Translations under genes and position numbers: made by a program | The notes under the pieces: generated by a model | Told to the model about the DNA's origin: nothing | Database searches by the model: none | What the model saw: only the letters and a program-made list of their open reading frames with translations | Part shown: positions 1 through 7,493 of the stretch, piece by piece | Layout of the letters: each line of letters starts with the position of its first letter | How positions within the stretch are numbered: the first letter of the stretch is position 1 | Virus record (IMG/VR): IMGVR_UViG_3300031578_000101 | Span: 1 to 44,650 of that record | Origin: a virus | Strand: one strand, 5' to 3' | Length of the DNA stretch: 44,650 bases

Positions 1-191
1 GCAGGCATCCGTTCCCGCCCCGCGAACATTGTTGGTTGATATGAGAATCTTATGCAGTGCCGGTCTGTCGCAAGGTGAACAGATTTGAAAGTTCCAAAAA
101 GCAATTCCATCTCAGTTTCTTTGTCGTCAACAAAGACCTTCCAGCCCCGATACCAATTATCAATGAAACTCAAGTAACCCTCAACCGGTAT
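1..191. repeat. Terminal direct repeat, left copy
   Basis: These bases recur at 44460-44650 with one difference (T at 64, C at 44523). The repeat lies inside one reading frame that stays open across the join, so the two ends are the same locus and the molecule closes to 44,459 bp. This is either assembly overlap of a circular or permuted genome or a true short terminal redundancy; the sequence alone cannot separate them. Confidence 0.95.
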
Positions 192-2072
192 CTGGATTTC
201 CCATAGAAGCTCGTCACCGGTGTAAGACAGCATACGACCCAGACTTCGGTATCGCAGAGCATCGGCCAGGAATGATTCAATCGTAGGATGTTCTATGGAC
301 GCGGAAAAGAAAACCTTTGTCCCGTCCTCGATACCGAGCAACATTCTTCTTGCTTCTAACTGGCCTTCTGTTTCCTTGAGGAATTTGATATATCGGCTGA
401 GATACCAATCATCTATCACGCCGACACTGAAACTCGGGCCCAGTGCAATTGTGTTTTCAAAATCCGTCCGGCGAAAGCTGAATGAAGCCTCGTTTAGCCT
501 TGCTGCATCAAGATGAAAACGCTGATGATTCCTCTTGCCCGGGACCGCCCACTGCTGCGAACCTACAGGCCACATCTCGATAGCTGCTGCAAGCACCACA
601 ACCACAACCATAGCCGGTAAGAATCGGGTATACTTTCGGCCAAAGATTACAAACAGCAAAACAACGACAAATCCTACTGCCCCGAAGTAGATAAATTTTG
701 TGTCCTGAGATAATACGTTCCTGAAGTATGTCGGCCAGTAGGCATCCTGGATTTTGTTGAGATAGAAATAAAGCTGAGTACCGAGAATAGCTGCATAGGT
801 CATTGCGATAATCAAAATTGTTGAGAGCCGTTTCCGTGTCCCTGCGGATTCAAAATGCACCCAGGCCAATGACAACATCCAGGCAAAAATCGGCACAAGA
901 ATGATGTTCAATCTCGGCCAGGTACGAAGAGAGGAAAAACCTGGCATGAATTTCCACAGCAGGATAAATAAATATGAATTGCGACCGTAGCTGATGTAAG
1001 TGATTACGCCGAGCCAGATAACAAAGAAAAGTTTAACCCCCAGTGTTGTTCTGCCGCTTAACATATACAATACAATTATCAAAAGCGCTGTTATGCTGAA
1101 GAAATACCAGCCTTCGGCCTGAGCTGCGGGCGGATATACAAGTGAGCCGATGGTATCTGTAAGAGTGAATAGATGCAAAGTTGAATGAGAAAAATCCCTG
1201 CCGGCCCGATTAGCCGTCTCAGCCATAAGACGACCTATCGCCAGAAAATACGGACCGCATAGCAATAATGCCACCCCCACCGCCACTGTTAGCATTGTGA
1301 ACGCACGTCTCCAATGAATCTGCCTGTTGCCGAAAAATTGCAAACGCAGCTTACGGATGAAAAAGATGAGTATATACGGCCCGAAAAGAAACAGGCCATA
1401 GTAAATGTAATACGGATAACCGCCGGTGAAAAAACACATCATAAAAACGGTCAGGAGTATTCCCCACATTGCAGTATTTTTCAGGGACCGGTTCAGCATT
1501 ATTTTCGTCAGTGTATAAAGAATCCAGGGATACCAGGCAGCGGTGTGAACGGCGTTGGGAAATCTCAGTATTTCTGTCATCTTGAAACTAATTGACATAA
1601 CCAAAACTGCAAAAACAACTGCCCTGATGTTGTTATTAAGTAGCCGCAGCCACATAAAAAGACCAAGTGCAAATATCGAGAGTCCAAGAATCGTAAAGAC
1701 TTGATGGTCCAGAGGACTATAGCTGCCGGAGATTTTGTACCAGACAACCAGCAGCAGATTGAGAGGATAAAATGCTTGGGTAAATGGATTGGCATAAAAG
1801 GGATAACCAGCACCTTCTGACGGCGACCAGAGCGGGAAATTGAAATTGGCAAGATGGGCTAATAAATAAATCTTGTATTTGTAGTACAGTCCAATGAAAT
1901 CGTTACCAATAGTTGTATATTTGCCATTTATGGTAAAAACATGATTAAATAAATATAAAACAGGCCAGCAAAAAACACCTGCTGATAAAAGAAATTTATA
2001 CATCTTGCACGGTAATTTGTGCGGCTCGTGGGTTGTGTGAATAAGATTGTTCTCTTTTGTTTTTTTGCTCAT
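1..2072 (-). CDS. YfhO-like GT-C membrane glycosyltransferase-type protein, N-terminal 690 codons (continues across the circle junction)
   Basis: Translating the minus strand from the ATG at 2072 gives an open frame that runs off position 1 and resumes at 44459, ending with TGA at 44434-44432: 699 residues in total. A short cytosolic N-terminus is followed by about a dozen hydrophobic segments. The first outer loop carries an acidic GND motif and an FPLWSP...GYPFYANPF stretch typical of YfhO/GT-C proteins. The C-terminus is a soluble domain. These proteins are thought to transfer sugars from polyprenyl-phosphate donors to envelope glycans on the outer face. Here it follows a nuclease-like gene and precedes LAB_N and methyltransferase genes, which suggests a surface-modification cassette. 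It is unusual cargo for a phage. Family call is firm; donor and acceptor are unknown. Confidence 0.8.
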   Translation of the reverse strand, partial: MSKKTKENNLIHTTHEPHKLPCKMYKFLLSAGVFCWPVLYLFNHVFTINGKYTTIGNDFIGLYYKYKIYLLAHLANFNFPLWSPSEGAGYPFYANPFTQAFYPLNLLLVVWYKISGSYSPLDHQVFTILGLSIFALGLFMWLRLLNNNIRAVVFAVLVMSISFKMTEILRFPNAVHTAAWYPWILYTLTKIMLNRSLKNTAMWGILLTVFMMCFFTGGYPYYIYYGLFLFGPYILIFFIRKLRLQFFGNRQIHWRRAFTMLTVAVGVALLLCGPYFLAIGRLMAETANRAGRDFSHSTLHLFTLTDTIGSLVYPPAAQAEGWYFFSITALLIIVLYMLSGRTTLGVKLFFVIWLGVITYISYGRNSYLFILLWKFMPGFSSLRTWPRLNIILVPIFAWMLSLAWVHFESAGTRKRLSTILIIAMTYAAILGTQLYFYLNKIQDAYWPTYFRNVLSQDTKFIYFGAVGFVVVLLFVIFGRKYTRFLPAMVVVVVLAAAIEMWPVGSQQWAVPGKRNHQRFHLDAARLNEASFSFRRTDFENTIALGPSFSVGVIDDWYLSRYIKFLKETEGQLEARRMLLGIEDGTKVFFSASIEHPTIESFLADALRYRSLGRMLSYTGDELLWEIQIPVEGYLSFIDNWYRGWKVFVDDKETEMELLFGTFKSVHLATDRHCIRFSYQPTMFAGRERMP

Positions 2073-2088
2073 TCTGTTTTCCTTTCGT

Positions 2089-2481
2089 CTAAAATTTCGT
2101 ATCTTCTTTTCCAAACATATTTGCCGTTATTGGTTCAATTCTCGGAATCCACAACCGTAATTTTCCGCCTTTGTGTTTAAGCAGTTTCCGCCATGACCAT
2201 ATTTCAATTTTCCCTCCACACTTGAGCCATTCTAAAGCAAATTCATTTTCAAGAATAGCTTTACGGTGCTGAGCGTGTCCACTGGGGCCGGTTGATTGAA
2301 TCGCCACAATACCTTTCTGGGGGTCGAGAATTATAATATCTATAAAACCAAATAAATCTTCCCGCCGGCCGAATGGTCCTGCATAGGCGTTGAATTTTTC
2401 TGCCTTATCGCAAATATACCCACGTGCTCTGCATTCACGTAAAGTCCTTTGTGTATAAGAAAGTTTTTTACTAACTGCCAT
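2089..2481 (-). CDS. PD-(D/E)XK nuclease-like small protein
   Basis: A 130-residue protein with a restriction-endonuclease-like fold signature: Glu28, then Asp42 and Asp48 in a REDLFGFIDI segment, and a beta strand ending in IQST (62-64 QST) where the E-x-K of the classical motif would sit. A C-terminal WSWRK segment resembles the end of VRR-NUC-like phage proteins. The Q-x-T variant of the active site occurs in several phage families of this fold, so catalytic activity is uncertain. It lies 16 bp before the YfhO gene and just after a 57-residue ORF. Possible roles are Holliday-junction or flap processing. No signal peptide or membrane segment is present. Confidence 0.5.
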   Translation of the reverse strand: MAVSKKLSYTQRTLRECRARGYICDKAEKFNAYAGPFGRREDLFGFIDIIILDPQKGIVAIQSTGPSGHAQHRKAILENEFALEWLKCGGKIEIWSWRKLLKHKGGKLRLWIPRIEPITANMFGKEDTKF

Positions 2482-2484
2482 AGC

Positions 2485-2658
2485 TTATCCTTCCTGCTCA
2501 AGTTCTGCTAAAACACTTACCGCTTCCTGCAAATCTGGGCTATACCCACCTTGACTCCCCTCTTCAAGATTGCCCCGGTTTTCATCGTGTCTCCACTTCA
2601 TATCAGCTATCATCCATTCCATAGACTTGATAATTCGCTGTTTCGTCTCTTCATTCAT
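2485..2658 (-). CDS. Small hypothetical protein, 57 aa
   Basis: An ATG at 2658 opens a 57-residue frame ending in TAA at 2487-2485, four bases before the next gene. The product is acidic and helix-forming, with an MEWMIADMKWRHDE stretch and a C-terminal LAELEQEG tail; there are no cysteines or membrane segments. The Shine-Dalgarno is weak (AGCAAGAT). It is supported mainly by the tight packing between the initiator gene and the nuclease-like gene. Function is unknown. Confidence 0.45.
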   Translation of the reverse strand: MNEETKQRIIKSMEWMIADMKWRHDENRGNLEEGSQGGYSPDLQEAVSVLAELEQEG

Positions 2659-2675
2659 ATCTTGCTTTCACTTTT

Positions 2676-3398
2676 TCAGATATTGCATGTGAAATACTTG
2701 TCTATAATTAACTTTCGCCAACCGTTTAATAATTCTGGTTTGATTTCGGCATCATCAAACTTTTTATCTCTCAGCCACCTCCATGCATCCGGCACAGCTT
2801 TACCACTGACCATCGACTTGGTTGCAAGCAAGGCTGAGATTTGCTGTTCTTCGTTTAACTTTTGCCATTGTTCCCAAGCTAAGTATTTACCAACTTTTAC
2901 CCTCCTGTCGGACTCCTGAATCCATCGTGATGGGTATCGTTTCCAGAAATCCAAAAAAATCACGCTATAGTTATCTTTACTTAACTTATCTTTACTTAAC
3001 TTAAGGGGAGTTCGCAGGAGTTCGCAGGAGTTCGCAGGAGTAGGGTCAGGAATCTTTGATTTTGCCTCTCTTTCAGGCTTCAGGGATTGAAAATCCTCAA
3101 ACCTTGTGTATTGCAGGTATTGTTTGCCAGCAACGGTGTATAAAACCACCAGACCTGCCCCGTTAACTTCTTTGCCTCGGACTTTGTGTAGTTCTTCTAA
3201 GCATCTCTGGATTGTGCTTACTGAATAATTAAGCATAGTCGTGTATTGGCCTTTGATTATTTTAGGATTGGCATAGAGTCGTCCCCTGACATCCAGATGC
3301 GGGAGTAGCATAAAATACAAGACTCTTGCTTTGTCTGAGCATAACCCCAGCTTTTCGCTGTTAGCTATGTCCTTTCTGAGCATCCTTCCTTCGGCCAT
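2676..3398 (-). CDS. Putative replication initiator (lambda O / DnaD-like), contains origin-type iterons
   Basis: A 240-residue protein. The first ~115 residues look like a winged-helix DNA-binding domain (SEKLGLCSDKARVLYFMLLPHLD, then a YSVSTIQRCLEEL recognition-helix region). A low-complexity linker (about 120-143) follows, and then a C-terminal domain with FWKRYPSRW and KYLAWEQWQKL stretches as in primosome-loading phage proteins. The linker is encoded by two sets of short tandem repeats (2971-3000 and 3007-3041), the arrangement seen in lambda gene O, where the origin lies inside the initiator gene. With no helicase or primase in the genome, recruitment of host DnaB is a reasonable inference. 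Family call moderate; the role rests on gene architecture. Confidence 0.6.
   Translation of the reverse strand: MAEGRMLRKDIANSEKLGLCSDKARVLYFMLLPHLDVRGRLYANPKIIKGQYTTMLNYSVSTIQRCLEELHKVRGKEVNGAGLVVLYTVAGKQYLQYTRFEDFQSLKPEREAKSKIPDPTPANSCELLRTPLKLSKDKLSKDNYSVIFLDFWKRYPSRWIQESDRRVKVGKYLAWEQWQKLNEEQQISALLATKSMVSGKAVPDAWRWLRDKKFDDAEIKPELLNGWRKLIIDKYFTCNI
2971..3000. repeat. Two perfect 15-bp AT-rich tandem repeats (candidate DNA-unwinding element)
   Basis: The unit TTATCTTTACTTAAC occurs at 2971-2985 and 2986-3000 and continues for three bases. It encodes a repeated KLSKD in the initiator linker. It is AT-rich and directly abuts the GC-richer iterons at 3007, as an unwinding element does in theta origins. 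Confidence 0.7.
3007..3041. repeat. 3.5 copies of a 10-bp iteron
   Basis: The unit GGAGTTCGCA is repeated perfectly at 3007-3016, 3017-3026 and 3027-3036, followed by a half copy. Because 10 bp is not a multiple of three, the repeats encode non-repeating residues, so selection is more likely on DNA than on protein. They lie inside the putative initiator gene next to an AT-rich tandem repeat, so they are a candidate replication origin. Confidence 0.65.
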
Positions 3399-4249
3399 TA
3401 TTGCTTATCCTTCAATGGATACTCCCTTACTCTCAAATCTACCGGCCACTCGGCCATACTGTGACTGACCCTGCCGTTGATATTTAATTGTTTCACAAAA
3501 ACTGCTGCCCCTGCCGCCTGTCCTTGCCTAACCAAATTTCGTACCCATTCCAACTTGCAAGGCCGCCTGTGCGGGCCGGATTCGCAGCCGATGATTACCC
3601 AGTCAATTCCTTCAAGATTCACTTCGCCCATATCAGCCAAAAGAGGTTCAAAGCTGATAAATCTTTTCGCTGCCGGTATCTGTCTCAAAATATCAGCACG
3701 GTTTTTGTAATCGGGATGCTCAACTGTTACGCCGAGCCAGAGATTTGGCAAAGTCATACTGCCTTTACAGCAATCCTGTATGAAATAATATGGACTCCTT
3801 TTTATAATTTGCATCAGCTTGTTAATGTTGTCGCTTCTCGTTCTTTGGTAATCTTTTCCAAAATATCTACACATTATTTCGGGGCGCTTTGTTAATACCT
3901 GAAACGTATGTTGTGGACAAAGCGCTATTATAGATATAACCTTATCTATAAATTCAAACGGAACTTTTGGATGGAACAAATCTGCTTTGCTGACGATAAA
4001 ATAGGTTGTCGGCTTTTTTCGTTTGAGGGGAATTTCGCGGGCATCTTCAAACAGCTTTATTCCGCCCGTCCAGTTAAGGACACCGTTTTTCTTTTCGACA
4101 AGGCCCTTCCATTTATCGCCCAGTCGTGGATTATGAGCCATTCTCCAGACCTCTTTAATCGCCCAGCAGTGCTCGCAACCTACTGAACATTTCGTACAGC
4201 CGCCCGTTACTTCCAAGACTTCATCTGTCCACTCGATTTTTGTCGGCAT
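3398..4249 (-). CDS. DUF5131 (phage Gp37/Gp68 family) cysteine-cluster protein
   Basis: A 283-residue protein that starts with the family signature IEWTD and then a cysteine cluster, Cys18-x2-Cys21-x3-Cys25-x2-Cys28, ending CEHCWA. Downstream are YFIVSKADLFH and TFQVLTKRPE stretches and a C-terminal GCESGPHRRPC segment, all typical of DUF5131. The fold is thought to be radical-SAM/TIM-barrel-like, but the reaction in phages is not established. Its start lies 43 nt inside the end of the preceding ASCH-like gene, implying translational coupling. Its first six codons (MPTKIE) are nearly identical to those of that neighbour. Family call is confident, function is not. Confidence 0.8.
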   Translation of the reverse strand: MPTKIEWTDEVLEVTGGCTKCSVGCEHCWAIKEVWRMAHNPRLGDKWKGLVEKKNGVLNWTGGIKLFEDAREIPLKRKKPTTYFIVSKADLFHPKVPFEFIDKVISIIALCPQHTFQVLTKRPEIMCRYFGKDYQRTRSDNINKLMQIIKRSPYYFIQDCCKGSMTLPNLWLGVTVEHPDYKNRADILRQIPAAKRFISFEPLLADMGEVNLEGIDWVIIGCESGPHRRPCKLEWVRNLVRQGQAAGAAVFVKQLNINGRVSHSMAEWPVDLRVREYPLKDKQ

Positions 4250-4956
4250 AATTTACTCCTTATTTGCTTAAATTCAATTACCCAAACATAAGGATTGGAT
4301 TCCCACGAATAGCCATGCTTGGCGTTAATGGTATCCCAAAATTCCTGAGACATTTCCTTTTGATTTTGCATGCCTATAAAGGTTTGTAATGCCTTGTTTT
4401 GTTGATTTGTATTAGGACAAAAATCAGCTAACCAATCAGAAAAACGCATATTCTGCAATTTTTCTACCCTGATATTGGTTATCTCAAGCCAGATGCGGGC
4501 AGCCCATTTAGGCATAAAGATTGAAGGCCGTTTGTACCATCCCTCTTTGCGATAAATGTTTTTGCGTATCCGCCCTCTTACGCCTTCGTCTATGTATCGT
4601 ATTTTTGTTAGACTACCTTTGAATCTCCATTTTTGTCGTCCTGTTTTCGATATACCATTCTTGACCCATTTACCATATCTATAATGAGTTTCCCGCACCC
4701 ACAGCCTGTCGCCGACTCCACCGTAAGGACATTTTGTCGGCAGCAGAAAAGAGTGCCCACAATTTTTGGCCCACCCTGTATATGTTTCGCCTAAAGTCGA
4801 AGGGTACATTTCGCAATTTTCTAACCATTCATACCCTGTAGCTGTTTGGTCTTTGCAAACTCGTCTGGTTTGTGTTTTGCGGCCTTCAAGGACTGCCCGA
4901 ACCATCTCGCTTGTAAATAAAATCGGACGTTCTTTTGTTTCAATTTTTGTCGGCAT
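4207..4956 (-). CDS. ASCH-domain-like phage protein
   Basis: A 249-residue protein whose N-terminus (RPILFTSEMVRAVLEGRKTQTRRV) matches the phage group with ASCH-like, RNA-binding beta-barrel character. A GVGDRLWVRET segment (about 80-91) and a final ...SNPYVWVIEFKQI strand agree with this. Beyond that strand, some 15 extra residues come from the stretch that overlaps the next gene. ASCH proteins bind or process RNA or modified nucleotides; none of this is demonstrated for the phage versions, which are often annotated only as morphogenetic or hypothetical. It overlaps its upstream neighbour by 17 nt and its downstream neighbour by 43 nt. Confidence 0.65.
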   Translation of the reverse strand: MPTKIETKERPILFTSEMVRAVLEGRKTQTRRVCKDQTATGYEWLENCEMYPSTLGETYTGWAKNCGHSFLLPTKCPYGGVGDRLWVRETHYRYGKWVKNGISKTGRQKWRFKGSLTKIRYIDEGVRGRIRKNIYRKEGWYKRPSIFMPKWAARIWLEITNIRVEKLQNMRFSDWLADFCPNTNQQNKALQTFIGMQNQKEMSQEFWDTINAKHGYSWESNPYVWVIEFKQIRSKLCRQKSSGQMKSWK

Positions 4957-5236
4957 AGGGTTCTCTTTTCAGGGTTTGCTCAATTTGGGTTAATAAGGAA
5001 GATATAGCCGCTTTGGGCATAGGATGCATAGTGTCATAAATGAGCAATAATGCTTTTTTTATAAGAGGTATTGCTTTTTTTTGTCTATTTTTCAACTGCT
5101 CAAGCTCGGCCTGAAGCTGCTTGTTCTCGTTTATAACCAGCTCAATAGCCTGCTCAAACTGCTGCTGTGCTGTCCCAACAATCCTAATACTATTTTCGTC
5201 CGCAACTTCAAATTCTACGGTTAATGTCTTTTTCAT
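4940..5236 (-). CDS. Coiled-coil hypothetical protein, 98 aa
   Basis: The product begins with a short beta-rich segment (KKTLTVEFEVADE) followed by a long Gln/Glu/Leu-rich helix (about 24-60, QQQFEQAIELVINENKQLQAEL) that should form a coiled coil, and a basic C-terminus. The start at 5236 overlaps the stop of the previous 59-aa gene as ATGA and is preceded by the conserved AGGCAGGTGA block five bases away. No known family is recognised. The helix resembles that of the neighbouring 59-aa and 80-aa products (EQLQAELE), hinting at shared ancestry. Confidence 0.65.
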   Translation of the reverse strand: MKKTLTVEFEVADENSIRIVGTAQQQFEQAIELVINENKQLQAELEQLKNRQKKAIPLIKKALLLIYDTMHPMPKAAISSLLTQIEQTLKREPYADKN

Positions 5237-5412
5237 AATTCACCTGCCTTTCGTTGTTTTTTGAGCAGCTTATTCTCAACCCGAAGCTGCTCAATATATT
5301 TCTCAACGCGGCCAAGCTGTGTTGCCATCTCGTAACATTGTTTGCCGCTATATCCTGTGCTGTAAGTTAATTGATGCCGTACATCACTCAGGGCTTTCAT
5401 AGCATCACTCAT
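5233..5412 (-). CDS. Coiled-coil hypothetical protein, 59 aa
   Basis: A 59-residue frame between two ATGA overlaps: its start (5412) overlaps the stop of the nuclease-like gene and its stop overlaps the start of the 98-aa gene. The conserved AGGCAGGTGA ribosome-binding block sits five bases before its ATG. The C-terminal half (RVEKYIEQLRVENKLLKKQ) is a predicted coiled coil. Its last codons, KAGEL, are themselves encoded by the ribosome-binding block of the next gene. Function unknown. Confidence 0.6.
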   Translation of the reverse strand: MSDAMKALSDVRHQLTYSTGYSGKQCYEMATQLGRVEKYIEQLRVENKLLKKQRKAGEL

Positions 5413-5909
5413 CCTTCACCTGCCTTTTCAACAAATACAGCCATTGATATATTGATACGCCTTATCGAGGAGGTCAAATATGCAACCTCAGCCTGCAGGT
5501 TTCTTTCAAAAAATCTTTCGCTGTCATGGGCCATAGTCACGGGCCTGTATTTTCTCGCAACCTCTCCCACCTCAAGGAGTCCCCATCCATCAGGCATTTC
5601 CGATGGTTCGAGCAAGCCAATCGGAGCCATAAAATAACGCTCGTATCCCATGCCGTCCTGCGGACGTTTTCTAAACAGCTTTTCTTTATCTAATAAAAAA
5701 TCCGCTCTTGAAGCTTTGCACTCAATCAAACAGCTAAAGCCTCTCTTGAAACCAATAGCATCTGGATTTTCAGATGTTGAATCGACCCGTTCCCTGAAAA
5801 CTACTGTGTAACTCAACCTCAAATAATGAAATGCCTTATCAACCAGCTCTTTGTGGCTTATCTCTGGTATTTCCCCTGCGTATTTGCCTCTTCGTCCAAT
5901 CACCGCCAT
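5409..5909 (-). CDS. PD-(D/E)XK nuclease-like protein (MmcB-like)
   Basis: The second of two adjacent ATGs (5909) is chosen because it stands five bases from the AGGCAGGTGA block, the same spacing as its neighbours. The 166-residue product has a complete PD-(D/E)XK core: Asp50 in NPDAIGF, then Glu63 and Lys65 in LIECKASRADFL. A conserved GWGLLEV strand follows. Such proteins are common in phages and relate to MmcB-like nucleases and repair proteins, so DNA end processing or restriction evasion are plausible. It ends with KAGEG over the start of the next gene. Confidence 0.65.
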   Translation of the reverse strand: MAVIGRRGKYAGEIPEISHKELVDKAFHYLRLSYTVVFRERVDSTSENPDAIGFKRGFSCLIECKASRADFLLDKEKLFRKRPQDGMGYERYFMAPIGLLEPSEMPDGWGLLEVGEVARKYRPVTMAHDSERFFERNLQAEVAYLTSSIRRINISMAVFVEKAGEG

Positions 5910-5912
5910 CAT

Positions 5913-6155
5913 TCACCTGCCTTTCAGGGCTTGAACTATAAGTTTCCCGCCACAATAAGCACAAAAGTTCATCTCATTGTCTGCTGGAGTTCCTTCATCA
6001 ACAAAAAAAGATTTGCCACATTCTGTTTCCCAATAGTATTCTCCATCATATGATTCGACGGGTGTCCACTTACAAGTTTTCTCAAGCTCGGCCTGAAGCT
6101 GCTCTAATTTTTCACAAGTGCCACTAAGACAAAAGTCTTTTATTTCCTTACTCAT
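5913..6155 (-). CDS. Zinc-ribbon-like small protein, 80 aa
   Basis: The frame is open further upstream, but the ATG at 6155 is chosen because the AGGCAGGTGA block lies seven bases before it. The 80-residue product has an N-terminal coiled-coil-like segment (CEKLEQLQAELEKTC) and a C-terminal metal-binding pattern, ETECGKSF then NFCAYCGGKL, typical of small phage zinc-ribbon proteins. A role in DNA metabolism or in restriction alleviation (Lar-like) is possible but not shown. Confidence 0.6.
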   Translation of the reverse strand: MSKEIKDFCLSGTCEKLEQLQAELEKTCKWTPVESYDGEYYWETECGKSFFVDEGTPADNEMNFCAYCGGKLIVQALKGR

Positions 6156-6236
6156 ATCATTCACCTGCCTTTCTTGCTGTATCGGTGATAATAAGTCTTG
6201 CCGTTCGTATACGTAATTTCGCAATCCTGATTCTTG

Positions 6237-6515
6237 TCACTCAGGGCTCCAAATATCAATCGCCCATTTTTTCGCTATTCTAATCCACCCTCTTTTTGTC
6301 AGATTGTTGTCACGAAGAAGAGTATGGAGTTTATTTTTGTGGATTATCTGAGCCTCGCCGCCTTCATAAATCTCTCCGCCTGTATCCGAATATAAACCCA
6401 AATAAATTATGCCGAACTGACAAAACAAAATGCCAATGTGGTCTCCGATTTCATTTTTGAACCATCGACAATGAGTAATAATTTTTTCGTTTCTTTCTTC
6501 TTCTTCAATAATCAT
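6237..6515 (-). CDS. Hypothetical protein, 92 aa
   Basis: Starts at ATG 6515, five bases from the conserved AGGCAGGTGA block and overlapping the previous stop. The N-terminus is very acidic (MIIEEEERNEK). The middle is hydrophobic and beta-like (IGILFCQFGIIYLGLY), and the C-terminus contains LLRDNNLTKRGWIRIAKKW. No known family recognised. Between its stop and the next gene, a 20-30 codon frame (about 6157-6240, ending in YYHRYSKKGR) could encode a mini-peptide from a non-ATG start; I do not list it as a gene. Confidence 0.55.
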   Translation of the reverse strand: MIIEEEERNEKIITHCRWFKNEIGDHIGILFCQFGIIYLGLYSDTGGEIYEGGEAQIIHKNKLHTLLRDNNLTKRGWIRIAKKWAIDIWSPE

Positions 6516-6748
6516 AATTCACCTGCCTTTTGTATTCCAAACAGACCTTTCTGGATAGCACATTTGCCACAATTATCACACCATTTATGTGCCCTAACTT
6601 CTTCTACTGTCATACGGCTAATTTCGTAACCAGCACGCAAACAAGAGGCAACTTCTTTTGCTGTATCGTTTTTACGTTCGGGTAAATCCACACAAGCCAT
6701 TATAAGACCACCGCAAACACATTTAGCTACATAAGCCATTTCATTCAT
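6512..6748 (-). CDS. Cysteine-rich small protein, 78 aa
   Basis: Two cysteine clusters, KCVCGG near the N-terminus and WCDNCGKC (about 56-63) later, suggest a small zinc-binding fold. The start at 6748 (a second candidate ATG lies three codons in) is preceded by AAAGGCAGAAT, a variant of the block used by its neighbours. It overlaps both adjacent genes by four bases. Its last residues, QKAGEL, are encoded by the next gene's ribosome-binding block. Function unknown. Confidence 0.6.
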   Translation of the reverse strand: MNEMAYVAKCVCGGLIMACVDLPERKNDTAKEVASCLRAGYEISRMTVEEVRAHKWCDNCGKCAIQKGLFGIQKAGEL

Positions 6749-7005
6749 ATTCTGCCTTTCTCAAACAGTCCCTTCTGGCCGGAAAGTTGCGGAGTCTCAA
6801 TAAATTTTAAGGCTTTAGGATGTGTTGAAGCAGCTGTATAGTTTTGATAATCATCCCAATTATTGCTACATCTATACACGACAAAAATGAAGTGCTTATT
6901 CCAGGATTTTATGCGACCTTTTTCTCCGGTTGGCCAGTATTCTACCCAACGGCCTATATCAGCCTCGGTTAGTTCCGTGTTCTCAATTTTGTTTACCGGC
7001 ATCAT
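6745..7005 (-). CDS. Hypothetical protein, 86 aa
   Basis: The ATGATG at 7005 is chosen as start: it overlaps the previous stop (TGA within ATGATG), and the stretch before it, GAGGCCAACAGATGATGCC, nearly repeats the start region of the upstream gene at 7484. The product begins MMPVNK and has an SH3-like beta pattern (DIGRWVEYWP, GRIKSWNKHFIFVVYRC), so it may be a small barrel. No family is recognised. Confidence 0.55.
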   Translation of the reverse strand: MMPVNKIENTELTEADIGRWVEYWPTGEKGRIKSWNKHFIFVVYRCSNNWDDYQNYTAASTHPKALKFIETPQLSGQKGLFEKGRI

Positions 7006-7484
7006 CTGTTGGCCTCGTTTGGAAATAACGATAGCTGATTTGATTTTTTTGGCCACTTGCTTCTATTGTTTTTATTTATCTCTTTCTTAAATATTCGCAT
7101 CATATTGAGAAGAGGATGTTGAATTTCGCCGCCTCGCTTGTCGTAAATCATAGTTCGTAATTTTTCCAACTGGCGTTGTTCGTATTCGGAAATTTCCTCA
7201 ACACAAATCTCAATAGGCACCGCTCGTTTTCTTTTCCGTAAGATTTTCGTTGTCAAATAAAAATAAATTTTTGCTTCAGTGCTGGGCAATGGGGCAACTA
7301 AGCAGGATGTCATAAGATAAGCAATAATCTCTGCATCACCTACTTTGGGGACATCGGAGGTTACTACACTAATCAATCCCAATATTAACCTCTCATTTTT
7401 TATCTCATCCAAAAGCCATTCGGGTAAAGATTCTGCCCAAGGTGAACTCCCCACAACCAATTTATTTTCTTTTACTGGCATCAT
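7002..7484 (-). CDS. Hypothetical protein, 160 aa
   Basis: Starts MMPVKE at an ATGATG like that of the following gene. The sequence is mainly helical, with a hydrophobic AEIIAYLMTSCLVAPLP segment, a KIYFYLTTKILRKRKR stretch, a charged helix EEISEYEQRQLEKLRT and a basic C-terminus. There is no signal peptide and no recognised motif. It lies ten bases after the conserved 154-aa phage gene in the early operon. Confidence 0.55.
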   Translation of the reverse strand: MMPVKENKLVVGSSPWAESLPEWLLDEIKNERLILGLISVVTSDVPKVGDAEIIAYLMTSCLVAPLPSTEAKIYFYLTTKILRKRKRAVPIEICVEEISEYEQRQLEKLRTMIYDKRGGEIQHPLLNMMRIFKKEINKNNRSKWPKKSNQLSLFPNEANR

Positions 7485-7493
7485 CTGTCGACC

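Noticed and set aside
1577-1852. 91-aa minus-strand ORF within the first 2 kb
   Set aside because: It is out of frame with the long YfhO-like frame that covers the whole stretch with good family motifs.
3007-3041. CRISPR-like short repeats
   Set aside because: The 10-bp units are contiguous without spacers and lie inside a coding frame, so they are iterons.
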